Shown one piece after another: positions 22,401-34,326 of a DNA stretch of 64,000 bases. The notes under the pieces are model-generated. The model did not search any database and was not told the origin of the DNA. It worked only from the letters and a program-made list of their open reading frames with translations. Source of the DNA: Alisma plantago-aquatica (lineage: Eukaryota; Streptophyta; Magnoliopsida; Alismatales; Alismataceae); contig OY856409.1 in the NCBI GenBank assembly GCA_963693085.1, forward strand, positions 502,418,303 to 502,482,302. The letters are read 5' to 3'. A program made the translations under genes and the position numbers. Each line of letters starts with the position of its first letter. Positions within the stretch are counted from its first letter, which is position 1.

Positions 22401-23250
22401 TGACCGAGGGGTGAGGTCGTAGATTTCGACTCTTCTAGCTAGACATGGTATGGCACCGATTTCGACTTAGCAGCGGTCGGTTGGATTTGATTTGGGAGGT
22501 ACTACTCAAATCCTCAGGGAAAACTAAAATATGTAATTAGTCATGTAGTATACTTGTATAGGATCAAATTCGAAAACATTGGATGAGACCTTGCTTGTTT
22601 TTATACATTATCATTGGTAGGAAATATATATTTTCTTCATATTCCTTTTATAATGTTAAGATATTTCATAATCCAATAGTAATTGTTTATTTTGTTAATA
22701 ATGATTACCTGCAGGTCATGATTATAATCTTATCTGTGATAATAAAAGAGTTGGTGGACAGTTATATATCCCGCTGAGATTTGGAATCTCACCTTATGGG
22801 TTTCCCACATCCTTTTTAGGTGGATGTGCATGAGGAGGTAGAGATCGTGCAGCAGAGGTTGAGGAGTAACAGGAAAGGTAGTAGTTGACAAGGTTAGAAG
22901 TGTTGTTGGATATTTTTTGTTGTTAGAGTCCTAGAGTCGTCCGTGTACACTTGGGTCTTTGGGTTTTGTAGATGTGCTTTCGATATGTGGTTGGCTTGTA
23001 TGCCTCTCTTGTGCATAGTTGTGGTGGATATATGTATATATGTTTTGGAACATGTTTCCTAATAACATGTGGGTGGCACACATGGTAAGTGCTCTGAGGC
23101 ATGGAAAGGACTCGTATGTAAAAGTTTTGTTGTTTGGCAGAGTTATGGAAATGGTTTTAATTTTTAATATTTTTCAGTAATCTATTTTCTTAATCTTTCT
23201 TCCGTGGTTTTATTTTGACTAATCTCGTTTTTGTGGCCGGGGGCGTCACA
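19435..23250 (+). mobile_element. LTR-B copy 3 (longest)
   Basis: TGTAAGGACCCTGAACC to GGGCGTCACA, 3816 bp. This is the fullest copy and the reference for the deletions in copies 1 and 2. The telomere-like CCTAACCCTAACCCTAAC is at about 21032-21049. The TATA-like AATATATAATC is near 20141, followed by CTTTCTCTCTATGCAAGAGG. No coding sequence was recognised. Confidence 0.75.
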
Positions 23251-24372
23251 CTCACTTCATGTTTGATTTCGGTTTCATGGTCTTAATCATCTTGTGGATC
23301 TTGAGTTCATGGTATTTTCTCTCCTGATGACTCTTCGGATTCGTGGAGATGAACCAACTATTTTGGCCGCTATGATTCTCTGTTTTCATGGTCGTTATGT
23401 TGAGCTATGTTGGTTGAAGTGGTGTGGTTCTTGCGGTCGCTATACATGGAGCACCCTAGCGGTCGCTATGCTTGAAGATCTTGAAGTAGTCGCTATGTTC
23501 CACTTGTGATATTTATTTTAACTGGGCATGAATGTGGTTCCAATGTGTTCTTCATCGTTATCACCTTGAATCTGATTCGTTTGTATGTGTGAGGATCGTG
23601 ACTGGTGGTTTAATACAGGCTATGTACATATGGTCCCTGATTGCCACTGTTTTGTTTCCTAGCAGCGCTCCTCTTGAAACTGTGCGAGATCTCCTGGCAG
23701 TGGTTTTCTGATTGGTTTTAATTGTCACTTTTGAGTTCTGTATTTGATTAAACTTATAGCTAAACGATACTATTAAGAGTCTGCCATCTCTGCTAAATGA
23801 TAGTGCTTCGGTGCCCGTTAGGTACTTTGCATACTAGAAAAGAGATCAACTTTCATCTTTGGGTGTATGTAAATAAGAGATCATGGCCACATAATGAAAG
23901 TATTTACTTATCAATTAGGAGGCACATAAACAAGATTAGAGGAGCACAGAACGTGTGTTCGTCCATTCAAAATTCAAGCGAATGGAGATATGAATATTTG
24001 ACTGCAGTCGTAGGACTCTGCGGGTAGTTAGATTCATTCGATACATGGAAGCAACTCAAGTAGAGAACATAGCAAAAGCAAACTCGTGAGCCATCACCAC
24101 GCATCTCCACATAAAATCACACGCAGAAAATCAATAATTAAGATGCTTTCAATATAAAACTATGTTAATTAGTGATAATATATAGTGATATCAGACATAG
24201 TCACAATCATAAGATGTGTTCCGATAAACCCATCGAAAGAAGTCATAAAAGTACTAAATGGTGACTGGATAAACCAGTCATAGAAGTCCTAAATCGATAA
24301 CAAAGTGACTGGATGAACCGGTAAACGGAACTTGATTTTTCTACCCGTATAACTAATAACCCTACTCTGCAT
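23251..24372 (+). other. Common flank of unit 3, then unassigned intergenic DNA
   Basis: 23251-23450 is the common flank. Beyond it, from GAGCACCCTAGCGGTCGCTATGC, is sequence not duplicated elsewhere in the window. Five GGYCGCTATG-like repeats (23366-23495) resemble the motif arrays of the LTRs, so the flank may itself be the transcribed part of another LTR. From 23520 to 24372 I see no gene, repeat or RNA. Confidence 0.5.
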
Positions 24373-24450
24373 ATCGTCAGAGAACGTCACGCCCAGCGGT
24401 GGGAGGCTCGCAGATCGTCGGAGAACGTCACGCCCGGCGATGGGAGGCAC
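24373..24450 (+). repeat. Two-copy tandem repeat, about 40 bp
   Basis: ATCGTCAGAGAACGTCACGC and its near copy ATCGTCGGAGAACGTCACGC, each followed by CCMGCGRTGGGAGGC, start at 24373 and 24413. They lie at the 3' end of the minus-strand gene and the second copy overlaps its last codons. Confidence 0.8.
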
Positions 24451-25162
24451 CTGGGGCCATCTTGGGACGAAGATTCAACTTCGGAACTGCTCCGGAGTCA
24501 GGCGGGGTCACCTTGGAAGATCCGAATGGGATTCGGCTTTCGAAACGCTCTTCAGTATATACCCGACGGTGGGAAGCCTCTGCTCCGGCGATCCCCCGGG
24601 TAACTGTGCCTCGCGGTGCAGGGTTGGCTGCCGTCGCAGATGGTCCGGAGCCGCGTCCAGAGCCAGATTGGGCATAGCGGCGGGGCCTTCCCTGGTAAGA
24701 GCCTTTCATCCGCGCAGCTGGTTCTGGTGGATGGCGGCCAGGGGAACCTTCGTCTGGCTTCTTCGTCTCCTCCGGTGGTGGTGAGGGTGGCGCAGATGGG
24801 GGGCCCTTTGAGGTCTTCAGATCCTCCTTCGCCGTCTCCTCCGGTGGTGTTGAGGGTGGCGCAGATGGGGGGCCCTTTGAGGCCTTCAGGTCCTCAAAGG
24901 TAAAAGCCAATACTTATGGTAAGGATTGGGAACCCAGTTTACTACTAGGGTTGTGTAGACAAGCTAAAAGCCACTCCCCGTAGCTAGCCCTATGGCTGCT
25001 GACCTCACCACTGCCTGTGGAAGTCGCCCGAGAACCAGGCATCCAGCTGCCGAAGGAAGCAGCCGAGGTCTTGGACAAAGACCTATGAGAACTCTCCCCA
25101 CCACTTACACCTAGGACTAGGACTGTTGACAAGACAAAAGCGAAAACCAAGAGGGACCTCAT
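24428..25162 (-). CDS. Putative secreted proline-rich small protein (interrupted or spliced)
   Basis: ATG at 25162-25160 opens a classic signal peptide: MRSLLVFAFVLSTVLVLGVS, predicted to be cleaved near Gly/Ser 20-22. The frame runs 82 codons to TAA at 24916-24914 and then continues open in the same frame for about 160 codons to 24428. The second part has two tandem repeats of the kind EDLKxSKGPPSAPPSxPPEE, a basic Gly/Ser/Pro stretch and two ASHRR tripeptide-like sites. Codon usage and GC content (high) differ sharply from the AT-rich neighbourhood. Either the TAA is a disabling mutation, or an in-frame 111-bp intron (25003-24893, weak donor GAG|GTCAGC, acceptor TTTGAG|GAC) removes it. Splicing there would join GSGE to DLKASKGPP and recreate the repeat boundary. 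I recognise no family; the layout suggests a secreted peptide precursor or cell-wall-type protein. Confidence 0.5.
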
Positions 25163-25204
25163 TTTTGTTTTGGATATCGATCATGGAGGACCGGGAGAGG
25201 TCCG

Positions 25205-25211
25205 TTTTATA
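25205..25211 (-). promoter_or_regulatory. TATA box of the secreted-protein gene
   Basis: On the minus strand CGCTATAAAACGG lies about 45 bp upstream of the ATG at 25162, a normal plant spacing with a short 5' leader. It supports the gene being real and oriented minus. Confidence 0.65.
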
Positions 25212-25349
25212 GCGGAGGCAGCGAGGATCATTAGCTCGTAGGACCCTGAATTTCTTTTCCGTTATTGTCCTATTGTATTCTAAAATCCTAAACAAACCCG
25301 TCTCCTTTGCATAATTCCAGCTCAAGCCCTCTCTCTCTTCACACCCCAA

Positions 25350-26162
25350 AGACTGGAAAATGGTAATATTATTTTATTATAAATAACAGAATAAAAAAGA
25401 AACTATGGCAAACTCAAACTCCAAACTAGAAATGGTAAATTCAAAGCTCGATTTGACTCGAAGTAGACTCGACCTCACTCAATCATAGATAACCTTAAAT
25501 AGGTTTGACTTGAATCCCAAATAGATTCGGAAAGGTTCAAACATTTTGAGTTGGATGAGTTTGGGTTAGATCATGTTGAGTTAATTATGGTCGCTCCAGG
25601 TCTAGTTTCGCATGGCAAAAGTTCAATGTGATTTAGGTGATGTCAGGATTTGGGCATGTTTGTAACATATGTACACAGTGAATAACCTAACCTCCAATTT
25701 TTTCCTAGTACCAATGCTTCCAATATTTTTTTTGGATAATGCTTCCAACATTTTTATATAATTTTGAAGTTATAAATAACCCAATACTATAAAGAGATAA
25801 ATTAATTACATTGAGAGGAAATGAGATATAACCCAAATAGATTCAGAAAGGTTCAAATATTTTGGAAGATAAACATTATGGAAGATGATACCGGAGGCTA
25901 ATGAAATTTTTCTTATTGGTCTATAGAAAACTCCCCTCCTATATATAAAAAGGAGAAAAGTACAAGGAGGTAAATTTAACTGTAATGGGCCAAGACAATT
26001 AGACTCATATAGATAATAAACTAATAACTCTAAAATTTCACCTCAAGCTAGAGAATGGGTAAAACACATGGTCAGATTTCTAATACATGAAAAAGCTTAA
26101 AAAATTTGTATGAAAACTACTCTCCCCTTAAAGAAGACAGAACATAGAAAGTAGTAAATAGT
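25350..26162. other. AT-rich intergenic stretch
   Basis: Upstream of the minus-strand gene. I see no ORF of note, no repeat shared with the rest of the window and no RNA gene. Confidence 0.6.
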
Positions 26163-29100
26163 CATACCCCCTTGATGAAGGTAACATGAATGCAGAAGCA
26201 ATAACAACTATATAGACTCTCCTTGAACGTGATAATTTTCAAACCTATAAGAGCATTCACAACTGAACATCATAATCTTTAAAAAGCATCCAAAGTAGTA
26301 GATGGTGGATATGTGTAGCAGTTATCTGAGTCACCATTGTTGTTGAAGTAGTTATGCATAAGAAGCACAAACACCAGAATAATGTGCAAAGGTTTGGATA
26401 ATATCATATAGAAATATTGTTCTATGATAGGTGGGCATGTTTTTTAGATACACCACTTCAGGAAACAAGCGCTACAGTAGGTCTAACAACATGGATGAAT
26501 ATATAGAAACAGATAACATGGTCGATGAATGACTTCTTCTCTTTATCTTCTCCTCCTCATCTCATCTTTTTTCTCAACTCATTTTTCTCAATTCTCCAGG
26601 TGCCAACCACAAAAAAGATCATGAGAGTGGTTGGGGTAGATAGTCATAAACACTGATAGTGGAATGGATATATAAAGGAGAAAAAAACACTATAGTACAA
26701 AGGCATGATATAAAGAACAAAGCATTATAGGTGTATAAGCACAATACAAAAAATTAAATCACAAGAATATAAGGGATGTCATATGAAACTTAGAAGATCA
26801 CTAATTCTAACAAAGATACTCAGCCATGTGGTTTAGGGGAACCACATGGAGAGGAAGAAAATAGTGTGTACTCCCTTATTTTTTTGTGCTTAATAAAATA
26901 GCAAGGGGTATTTTGTTTCCAATGTACCACTAATACATCTAATAATGTGGGTCAATGTGCTACTCAACCCAATCAAATGGGTCTGTGTAGAAAATTACAT
27001 GAATCTTTATGTGATCTGAAGAGGCACATTTGTCTGTACCTTAGGCCAAAAAATTTAGGGGGTGCGGTCTTTCCCTTACGGTGTGGAGTAGGTCAAAAAT
27101 CAGAATGTTACCAATAACTGCGATTTGAAGGGATAATACTAGTGGCCACACTAATAGTGGTAATCGTATATTACTAGGGAGGAGATCAGAAGATGTATGT
27201 GACTCACCCCTTTAAAAAGTCCACATCATGTGGCGTGGGTGCAACAATAGGTTGAAGAAGTGGGAAGTAGTAGAGCCTTTGATAAATGATTCTTTTTCCC
27301 AATCATGTTTGGAACAACCTTCTGTTATAACACTAGCATCATGTGGTTCTTTTGATCTTTTTTTTTCTTCCAATGGAATGATTATCCACTCAGGAGGCCA
27401 TCTCGCAATCTGTTGGGCCTAAAAATAAATTTTCTTGAAATCAAGGTTGTTTCTTTTGTATACACTTTGCTGGTTTGCACATTGACGTTGTGTAGATCAG
27501 AATCCTTTCCCCTCCTAAATCATGTGGATGTTGCAAACTTTCTGCTTTCTAATTTGTAATGGAAATGTCATATACATAATAAGCTAATAGCTCTAAGAAA
27601 CGTGAATCCAAATTTGATGCACATACATAAGATTGTAGATGATAAATGAGAATTGGAAGTTAAATAAATCCATATTGTAATAATATGATAAACATGTCAT
27701 GACATAGTTAGGTAGAAATAACACATACATTACAACATAATAAAAGAATTAGAAACATTCATAGACTCCATGTTCCTTCAAAGAACATGATACAAAATTT
27801 TGAAGCCCAAATAAATCTCAGTTAGAGGGCATTTCACCTGCTTGTCATTGATATAGAGGTTCACAGAAATAGAGCATTTCTTCAAATAAAATACCTATTC
27901 ATTTAATAATGAGATGTGTAAGGTCTTTGTTACAATAATTGATATTTCAGTTTTTTGTGTATAAAAAAGGGTGTACTTGTAGTAAATCATAAGAATGGAA
28001 GCAAGAATCCAAAATAAAATAATAGTTGTCCCTTTTCATCCTCAGACACCTGAAACAGATTAAGTTAAGCATGCTTCATAATTCTCTAACGAGTTTTGGA
28101 TGATAAATGGGCACTAGAAGTTCAACCAAAAAAATTTCCTTAGTTGATAACCATGTCATGACATAAATGGGATGAGATGGCACATACACTGTGGTGTAAT
28201 AAAAAATATTACAAATCTTCACACTGTCTAGGTTCCTTAATAGAGCATGATTGGCAACTTTCATACTCGAAAGGTACATCAAGCCAAGGATTTTCACCAC
28301 GTTGGGATTTGAGTAACATTCAAATATGTATGGTATTTTTTATAATAAATGAGATTGCAAAATACTTATAGGAATTATTTCTTTGTTTAAGTAGTTTTGG
28401 TCAATTTAAGGTAGATTGTACTTTTATTATAATCTACTAAAACTTTTCATAATTTTTTCTTGGAAATATATATATAAGCATATTGATAAGGTTGTTGGAT
28501 CCTAAAAACCAACTTAGGGTTTTTCACAAGTAAAAAATTTCATACCTCATATCCCAGTCTATGGGTTTTTACAAATGGTCGTCGTTACTAGGATATGTAT
28601 GGTCTTGAGGGAAGTAGGTGCCATATAATCTCAAAAAAATCCAACAAAACTCTTAGCCAATAGATTCATTATATACATAGATTATCTATATATTCAAGAT
28701 ATAGATGGGATATATAATAGACCTTGGTATGCACTAGTTGTCTAAAAATAAGACACATCTCATGTCGGTGTAGAATTTGAACTTCCAGATCTAGATCTGA
28801 AGTCATTGTTGTTGATTCCACCTTTTCGTTGCATTTACACCTTGTCTTCTCCTTGGAGAACTAGTTTGTTCTTAATCCACCGCACAAGTACCTCAGTCTC
28901 AACATTGTCCACGTAGATGATAGAATTTTTGGTGTACCACCTTAGTGCCAAGAAGAAGCAGAATTGGAGTAGTTGGACATACTAGCATTGCCAAACTCCC
29001 ACTCTCTTCCTACCATGGGTTGCCATCATGAGGGCTTATTTTCTCTTCCTACAACAAACATTTATCTTGGGAAACTTGCATCTATTAATTGACCCCCAAG

Positions 29101-29668
29101 GCATGCCACACTCTCTAGATGTACTACCTATATACCAACGAGTCATGGAGTTGGAATTCCTAAAATCCAATCCCTTCCCTGATTAAAACTCACAATTAGA
29201 ATAAAACTGGAAGACTTTGATAGACTTCCTAGTCCATCATTTCATAAATGAATTTTCTGACTTGCTAACCCATTGACATTCATTTTTATTATTGTATTTT
29301 CTTATATGTGAGTTGTTGTATAAGAACATAATAAAACTGGGGGTGTGAAAACAAAGAAAGAAGTGATGATCCTTCCTCTATTTGACTCGGGGTATATTTG
29401 GTTTGTGGCTTCATTGGTCACAAATTATTTCTTGTACTCTTTTGATATGTTTTTATGTTATGCCCCTTTGTTGGGCATGGAATTTTTTATATGGGAAGCA
29501 TGCCATCCCGGACTTGATGTTTTTCCGGAGGTGATTCTTTGCTTCTCTTTTTTTGAAAGAAAAAAGGGGAAACAAAAGGTGTCCTTGTGCTTATAACTTC
29601 AAACATTTTTTTCTTTTTATTTTTTTGAAAGTGTTATTACATCATATAGAATATTCATGTCAAACAGC
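26163..29668. repeat. 3.5 kb direct tandem duplication, unit 1
   Basis: From CATACCCCCTTGATGAAGG to ATTCATGTCAA. It is repeated directly and in the same orientation at 29669-33142 with scattered substitutions and small indels throughout. Landmarks in both units are GTTGAAGAAGTGGGAAGTAG (27241 and 30753), GGGCACTAGAAGTTCAACC (28109 and 31612) and the pair of reading frames near 29345 and 32825. No known protein is encoded. The 29345-29596 frame (83 codons, hydrophobic middle) is preserved with changes as part of a longer frame in unit 2, but I do not recognise it. Confidence 0.9.
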
Positions 29669-32600
29669 CATACCCCCCCTTGATGAAGGTAACTTGAATG
29701 TAGAAGCAATAATAACGATATAGACTCTCCTTGAACGTGATAATTTTCAGACCAATAAGAGCATTCATAACTGAACATCAGAATCTTTAAAAAGCATCCA
29801 AAGTAGTAGATGGTGGATATGTGTAGCAGTCATCTGAGTCACCATTGATGTTAAAGTAGTTCTGCACAAGAAGCACAAACACCAGAATAATGTGCAAAGG
29901 TTAGGATAATATCATATAGGAATCTTTTTCTATGATAGGTGTGCATGTTTTTGAGACACACCACTTCAGGAAACCAGCACTACGGTAGGTCTAACAACAT
30001 GGATGAATACATAGAAACAAGATAACATGGTCGATGAATGACTTCTTCTCTTTATCTTCTCCTCCTCATCTCATCTTTTTTCTCAACTCATTTTTCTCTA
30101 TTCTCCCGGTGCCAACCACAAGAAAGATCATGAGAATGGTTGGGGTAGATAGTCATAAACACTGATAGTGGAATGGATATATAAGGGAAAAAGAACACTA
30201 TAGTAAAAAGGCATGATAGAAAGAACAAAGCATTATAGATGTATAAGCACAATACAAAAAATTAAATCACAAGAATATAAGGGATGTGATATGAAACTTA
30301 GAAGATCCCAGATTCTAACAAAGATACTTAGCCATGTGGTTTAGGGGAACCACATGGAGAGGAAGAAAATAGTGTGTACTCCCTTATTTTTTGTGCTTAA
30401 TAAACTAGCAAGGGGTGTTTTGTTTCCAATATACCACTATATACATCTAATAATGCGAGTCAATGTGCTACACGACCCGATCAAATGGGTCTATGTAGAA
30501 AATGACATGAATCTTTATGTGATATGAAGAGCACATTTGTCTATCTCTTAGGCCAAAAAATTTAGGGGGGGTCTTTCCCTTATAGTGTGGAGTAGGTCAA
30601 AAATCAGATTCTTGCCAATAACTGTGATTTGAGGGGATGATACTAGTGGCCACACTAATAGTGGTAATAATATATTACAAGGGAGGAGATCAAAATATGT
30701 ATGTGACTCACTCCTTTAAAAAGTCAACAACATGTGATGTGGGTGCAACAATAGGTTGAAGAAGTGGGAAGTAGTAGAGCCTTTGATAAATGATTCTTTT
30801 GCCCAATCATGTTTGGAACAACCTTCTGTTATAGCACTAGTATCATGTGGTTATTTTGATCTTTTTTGTCTTCCAATGGAATGATTAACCACTCAAGAGG
30901 CCATGTCGCAATCCGTTGGGCCTAAAAAGAGATTTTCTTGAAATCAAGGTTGTTTCTTTTGTATACACTTTGTTGGTTTGCACATTGACGGTGTGTAGTT
31001 CAAAATCATTTCCCCTCCTAAATCATGTGGATGTTGCAAACTTTCTGGTTACTAATTTTCAATGGAAATGTCATGTACATAATCAGCTAATAGCTCTAAG
31101 AAACATGAATCCAAATTTGATGCACATACATAAGAATGTAGATGATAAATGAGAATTGGAAGTTAAATGAATCCATAATGTAATATTATGATAAACATGT
31201 CATGATATTGTTAGGTAGAAATAACCCATACATTACAATGTAAGAAAAGAAATAGAAACATTCATAGAGTCCATGTTCCTTCAAAGAACATGATACAAAA
31301 TTTTGAAGCCCAAACAAATCTCAGTTAGAGGACATTTCACCAGCTTTTCATTGAAATAGAGGCTCACAGAAATAGAGCATTTCTTCAAATAAAATGCCTA
31401 TTCATTTAATAATGAGATGTGTAAGGTCTTTGTTACAATAATTGATATTTCAATTTTTTGTGTATAAAAAAGGGCGTACTTGTAGTAAATGGGAAGAATG
31501 GAAGTAGAATCCAAAATAAAATAATTGTTGTCCATTTTCATCCTTAGACACCTAGAACTGATTAAGTTAAGCATGCTTCATAATTTTCTAACGAGTCGTG
31601 GATGATAAATGGGCACTAGAAGTTCAACCAAAACAATTTCCTTAGTTGGTAACCATGTCATGACATAAGTGGGATGAGATGGCACATACATTGTGGTGTA
31701 AGAAAAAATGATACAAATCTTCACACTGTCTAGGTTCCTTAATAGAGCATGATTGGCAACTTTCATGCTCGAAAGGTACATGAAGCCAAGGATTTTCACC
31801 ATGTTGTGATTTGAGTAATATTCAAATATGTATGGTATTTGTTATCATAAATGGCATTTCAAGATACGTACAAGAATTATTTGTTTATTTTTGAAGTTTA
31901 AGAAATTTTGGTCAATTTAAGGTAGATTATACTTTTATTATATTCTACTGAAACTTTTCATAATTTTGTCTTGTAAATATTTGTATAAGCATATTTATAA
32001 GGTTGTTGGATCCTAACAAACCAACTTAGGGTTTTTCACAAGTGAAAAATTTCATACCTCATATCCCAGTCTATGGGTTTTCACAAATAATCATCGTTAC
32101 TAGGATATGTATGGTCTTGAGGGAAGCAGGAACCACATAATCTCAAAAAAAATCCAACAAAACTCTTAGCCAATAGATTCATTATATACATAGACTATCT
32201 CTATATTCAAGATATAGAAGGGATATTGAACAGATCTTTGTACACACTAATTGTCTAAAAATAAGACACATCTCATGTCGATGTAGAATTTGTTGATTCC
32301 ACCTTTTCATGGAATTTACACCTTGTCTTCTCCTTGGAGAACTAGCTTGTTATCAAGCCACCACACAAGTACCTCAGTCTCAACATTGTCCACGCAGATG
32401 ATAGAACGCTTGGTGTACCACCTTAGTGCCAAGAAGAAGTGGAATTGGAGTAGTTGGACATACTAGCATTGCCAAACTCCCACTCTCTTCCTACCATGGG
32501 TTGTCATCCTGAGGGCTTATTTTCTCTTCCTACAAAAAATATTTATCTTGGGAAACTTGCATCTATTAATTGACTCCCAAGGCATGCCACACTCTCTAGA

Positions 32601-33142
32601 TGTACTACCTATATATGAGAGAGTCATGGAGTTGGAATTCCTAAAATCCAATCCCTTCCCTGATCAAAAATCATAATTAAAATAAAATTAGAAAACTCTA
32701 ATAGACTTCCTAGTCCATCATTTCATAAATGAATTTTCAGACTTTCTTACCCATTGAACTCTCATTTTTTTATTGTATTTTCTTTGATGTGGTTGTTGCA
32801 CAAGAATGTAATGAAATTGGGGGTGTGAAAACAAAGAAAGAAGTGATGATCCCTCCTCTATTTGACTCGGGATATATTTGGTTTGTGGCTTCATTGGTCA
32901 TAAATTATTTCTTGTACTCCTTTGATATGTTTTTATGGTACACCCCTTTGTGGGGTATGGAATTTTTGATATGGGAAGCATGCCAACCCAGACTTGATTT
33001 TTGTCTAGAGGTGATTCTTTGCTTCTCTTTTTTTGAAAGAAAAATGGGGAAACAAAAGGTGTCCTTGTGCTTATAACTTCAAAAAAAAATTCTTTTTGTT
33101 TTTTTTAAAGTGTTATTACATCAGATAGAATATTCATGTCAA
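29669..33142. repeat. 3.5 kb direct tandem duplication, unit 2
   Basis: Second copy of the block, 3474 bp. It begins CATACCCCCCCTTGATGAAGG and ends ATTCATGTCAA before unique TCTTGTTGTACTATATTT. The copies differ enough by eye (several percent) that this is not an assembly duplicate. The block is probably a non-coding part of the same minus-strand retroelement whose reading frame lies at 33506-34326. Confidence 0.88.
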
Positions 33143-33505
33143 TCTTGTTGTACTATATTTATATCAATTAATCCAAAGTATAAAAATAGAGAAAATTATG
33201 TTTGGTTTTGATTGATTATGTATGACTCACCAACTTTTTCAAGGAGTGATGCTATTTTGGGGTTCAAAATGACATGGTGGTTTCAAACATGGCAATTTGT
33301 AAAAAAAAGCGCAAAATATTTACTCAATTCAAAAGGGGGTATAATGATAAACATCTATTCAACTGGCCAACTAGATAAGGGCCATAAAAGAAGAAATTAT
33401 AAAAGTAACTACATGCAAAATAATGGAAAATAAGATGCAGAAAAAAATATAAGGGGTGGAGTAGAAATATACCACCCACCTCCACCCCAGACTTAGAATT
33501 TTTCT
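33143..33505. other. Unassigned linker with purine-rich tract (minus)
   Basis: AT-rich, no gene recognised. Around 33455-33490 the minus strand reads GGGGTGGAGGTGGGTGG and CTCCACCCC, which could be a decayed polypurine tract just after the minus-strand reading frame. Confidence 0.35.
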
Positions 33506-34326
33506 CGTCTCAAACAAAACTTAGATCCAAAATGTGGGGAAGAAGTAGTTCAAAGAATGTCCAGCTAAAGGGGATGTTGATGATGATTGGGGATTTGAAT
33601 AGAGGAGCTTCATGGTACACACAATGGATGGGTGGCCATAGAAGATTAAAGGGGTTTTCTAAATGATGTTGCTTGTCATCTCGCAGTCTTTCCAGTAGGA
33701 TCCACAAATCTTCCTTCAGCAGTGAAGGAAGTTTTGGAAATGAATGTGGATTGAGGGAGATTGGTGGGTGCCCATCGGGTAACACATGTAGTTCCAAATG
33801 TGGAAAATCGGGCAGAGGATCCGGATTGAGTATCTTTTTGTTGTCTAGATCTACATGTAGTGGAAAGGGCGTTACGCAACAAGATGCATCTAGATCCTTT
33901 GCCCCATAGATGGAAGCCAGTGGAATTGGTTTGGACAATAACATATGGTGTAAGGTCGTCATAATAATCAATAATGATTAAGCCAGGATGCTCCAGCTAT
34001 ACTGGTAAGGTCTCCATCTCTTCTTCATAAAATGTCCCATCAACATGGATGCCTATGGAGTCATAAGGCTCCTTTACTATGTTGAAGGGGAAATCTGATT
34101 CATTTGTGGAACATGTTCCCAACTCAATGGGCTCAGAGGGGATCACCTAACAATATAATGGTGGCATGTACAGTTCCTACTAAAGTGGAATCACCTCATT
34201 AGGTTCAACTAGACGTGGAACAAGAAGTGGTTGAGGTAGATCATAGTGCTCTTGATGGGGAACCCTTTCAAAATAATCCATCATTGCATCTTGGGGAGGT
34301 GATGGTACATTGGCCACAATAGGTTC
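33506..34326 (-). pseudogene. Unclassified retroelement reading frame, 3' part (element E)
   Basis: Minus-strand sequence continuous with 47531-47940 once element C is removed. From 34326 downward it reads PSPPQDAMMDYFERVPHQEH, several in-frame stops, EEEMETLPV, then an open stretch (33971-33510) containing LHVLPDGHPPISLNPHSF and LWILLERLRDDKQ. The composition is acidic and proline-rich, as in the poorly conserved ORFs of large non-autonomous or Athila/Ogre-like elements. I cannot name a domain. The last five bases before element C, GGTTC at 34322-34326, are the left target duplication. Confidence 0.5.

Noticed and set aside
24399..24903. Plus-strand frames of 92-114 codons across the GC-rich island
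   Set aside because: The minus strand has the TATA box, signal peptide and repeats; the plus frames have none and are antisense shadows.
29345..29596. Possible small membrane protein gene in the tandem block
   Set aside because: A hydrophobic stretch is present, but the unit 2 copy (32729-33076) differs in start and several residues, with no promoter or known family. Treated as part of the repeat.
26163..33142. The two 3.5 kb units as paired LTRs of one element
   Set aside because: They abut with no internal region, and their ends do not show TG...CA with a primer site or polypurine tract.
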